From positions 682,001-746,000 of the forward strand of contig NZ_BCAG01000006.1 in the NCBI RefSeq assembly GCF_001293685.1: a stretch of DNA of 64,000 nucleotides, read 5' to 3'. Positions 63,397 through 64,000 of this stretch are shown in pieces. Each line of letters starts with the position of its first letter. The first letter of the stretch is position 1. Source of the DNA: Desulfatitalea tepidiphila. Its GTDB lineage: Bacteria > Desulfobacterota > Desulfobacteria > Desulfobacterales > Desulfosarcinaceae. The notes under the pieces were generated by a model. That model was not told the origin of the DNA. It searched no databases and worked only from the letters and a program-made list of their open reading frames with translations. The position numbers and the translations under genes are program-made.

Positions 63397-64000
63397 ATGG
63401 ACATCAAGGAAAAAGTGGAAAAGGTCGCCAAAGAGGCCAAGCAGGTACCCGTGCAGGATTTGACCATCTGTGATGCAACCCAGAAAATGATCATCAAGGG
63501 ACGCACCGATGGTGTGGAAACCGCCTTCGACCGGGCGGCAAACATGAAGGCTTGCCCGATCGGTGCAGATTCGGCCTGCTGCAAGCACTGCTTCATGGGA
63601 CCATGCCGCCTCAATGCCAAAGACCCTTACGGCAAAGTCGGTGTGTGTGGTGCCACCATCGATACCATCATGGCGCGGAACTTTGCCCGCATGGTGGCCT
63701 CTGGCTGTGCGGCTCACACCGACCATGGCATGAGCATGGTGGATGTGTTCCGTGGCGTGGTCAACGGCAAAATCAAGGACTACGAAATCAAGGATGTTGA
63801 AAAACTGGAAGCCGTCGCCCAATCCATCGGTATTGAAACCGAGGGACGCACGGTCAAGGAAATCGCCACCGATCTATACGAAGAGCTGGAAAGGACTTAC
63901 ACCCAGGTCGAAGGCGAAATCCCCTTTGCCAAACGGGTGCCGCCCAAGACTCTCGAGACTTGGCGCAAGCTCGGCATCGTGCCACGCGGTGCCATGCGCG
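63397..64000 (+). CDS. cooS: anaerobic carbon monoxide dehydrogenase catalytic subunit (3' truncated)
   Basis: Ni-Fe enzyme interconverting CO and CO2, in the Wood-Ljungdahl pathway or CO oxidation. The first 201 residues are in the window. The N-terminal B/D-cluster region is clear (CPIGADSACCKHCFMGPCRL; GKVGVCGATIDTIMARNFAR), then DHGMSMVDVFRGVVNG and VPPKTLETWRKLGIVPRGAM. The rest lies beyond the end. AAGGGA precedes the ATG. Whether an ACS gene (acsB) follows cannot be seen. Confidence 0.95.
   Translation, partial: MDIKEKVEKVAKEAKQVPVQDLTICDATQKMIIKGRTDGVETAFDRAANMKACPIGADSACCKHCFMGPCRLNAKDPYGKVGVCGATIDTIMARNFARMVASGCAAHTDHGMSMVDVFRGVVNGKIKDYEIKDVEKLEAVAQSIGIETEGRTVKEIATDLYEELERTYTQVEGEIPFAKRVPPKTLETWRKLGIVPRGAMR

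Overview
The window reads as a chromosomal segment of a Gram-negative, strictly anaerobic, sulfate-reducer-like deltaproteobacterium (Desulfobacterota; a Desulfobacteraceae/Desulfosarcinaceae-type genome is my best guess). The basis is gene content: LpxC (lipid A), CO dehydrogenase, NfnAB, a superoxide reductase/rubrerythrin/rubredoxin/ROO oxygen-defence cluster, class II ribonucleotide reductase, a LysR regulator of the type linked to selenium metabolism, and small conserved families best known from Desulfovibrio (DVU0298-like, DVU0772-like). GC content is moderate to high and nearly all long antisense ORFs are shadows. I saw no tRNA, rRNA, CRISPR array, prophage or transposase gene.

Layout. 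1-6 kb: gpmI (5' truncated), an HsdR-N-domain protein, a zinc-ribbon protein, recX, HU, comM. 6.4-13.8 kb: lpxC (broken by two compensating frameshifts in homopolymers), a DUF4390 protein, an NtrY/NtrX-like two-component pair, rsmD-coaD, a LysR regulator. 13.9-16.1 kb: nrdJ. 16.1-20.7 kb (minus): a cytidylate-kinase-like gene and an Fo-only ATP synthase operon (atpZ-like, atpI, atpB, a four-hairpin fused c subunit, a single-hairpin c subunit, b, b') without F1 genes. 21.3-29.8 kb: two more cytidylate-kinase-like genes flanking a NhaD/CitMHS-type antiporter, a Rossmann-PAS-GAF-PAS histidine kinase, a REC-PAS histidine kinase, a lone receiver and a tandem universal stress protein. 30-33 kb: metK-ahcY. 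33-36.7 kb: a pseudo-receiver with an unknown helical partner, an outer-membrane barrel candidate, two Slp lipoproteins and flgM. 36.8-46.9 kb: glutamate-synthase-like protein, a palindromic repeat island, GAF-ANTAR regulator, nicotinamidase and nicotinate phosphoribosyltransferase, Hsp20, nfnAB, tatD, a DVU0298-like protein. 47-53.9 kb: oxygen/ROS-defence genes ending with a Fur/PerR-type regulator. 54-55 kb: citrate synthase. 55.4-61.3 kb: a complete nqrABCDEF operon. 61.6-64 kb: small conserved protein, flavodoxin, glutaredoxin plus ferredoxin-thioredoxin-reductase-like protein, and the start of CO dehydrogenase.

How it fits together. The most striking theme is sodium-based energy conservation. 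The Fo operon has c subunits with a Na+-type ligand set (Glu65-Ser66-Thr67-Tyr70, with Glu32 as a second carboxylate). It pairs a normal c with a four-hairpin c in which only hairpins 1 and 4 keep the carboxylate, which predicts a heteromeric ring with few ion sites. The Na+-NQR operon has an NqrA-like subunit carrying two RnfC-like [4Fe-4S] motifs, so it looks like an NQR/RNF intermediate. A Na+/H+-antiporter-like protein lies between. NfnAB and CODH would feed NAD(P)H and ferredoxin pools in the same cell. The second theme is a compact anaerobe oxygen-defence cluster. The third is a composite MITE-like palindromic repeat at 38.77-39.25 kb with a half copy at 45.3 kb. All functional statements are inferred from sequence reading without database searches.
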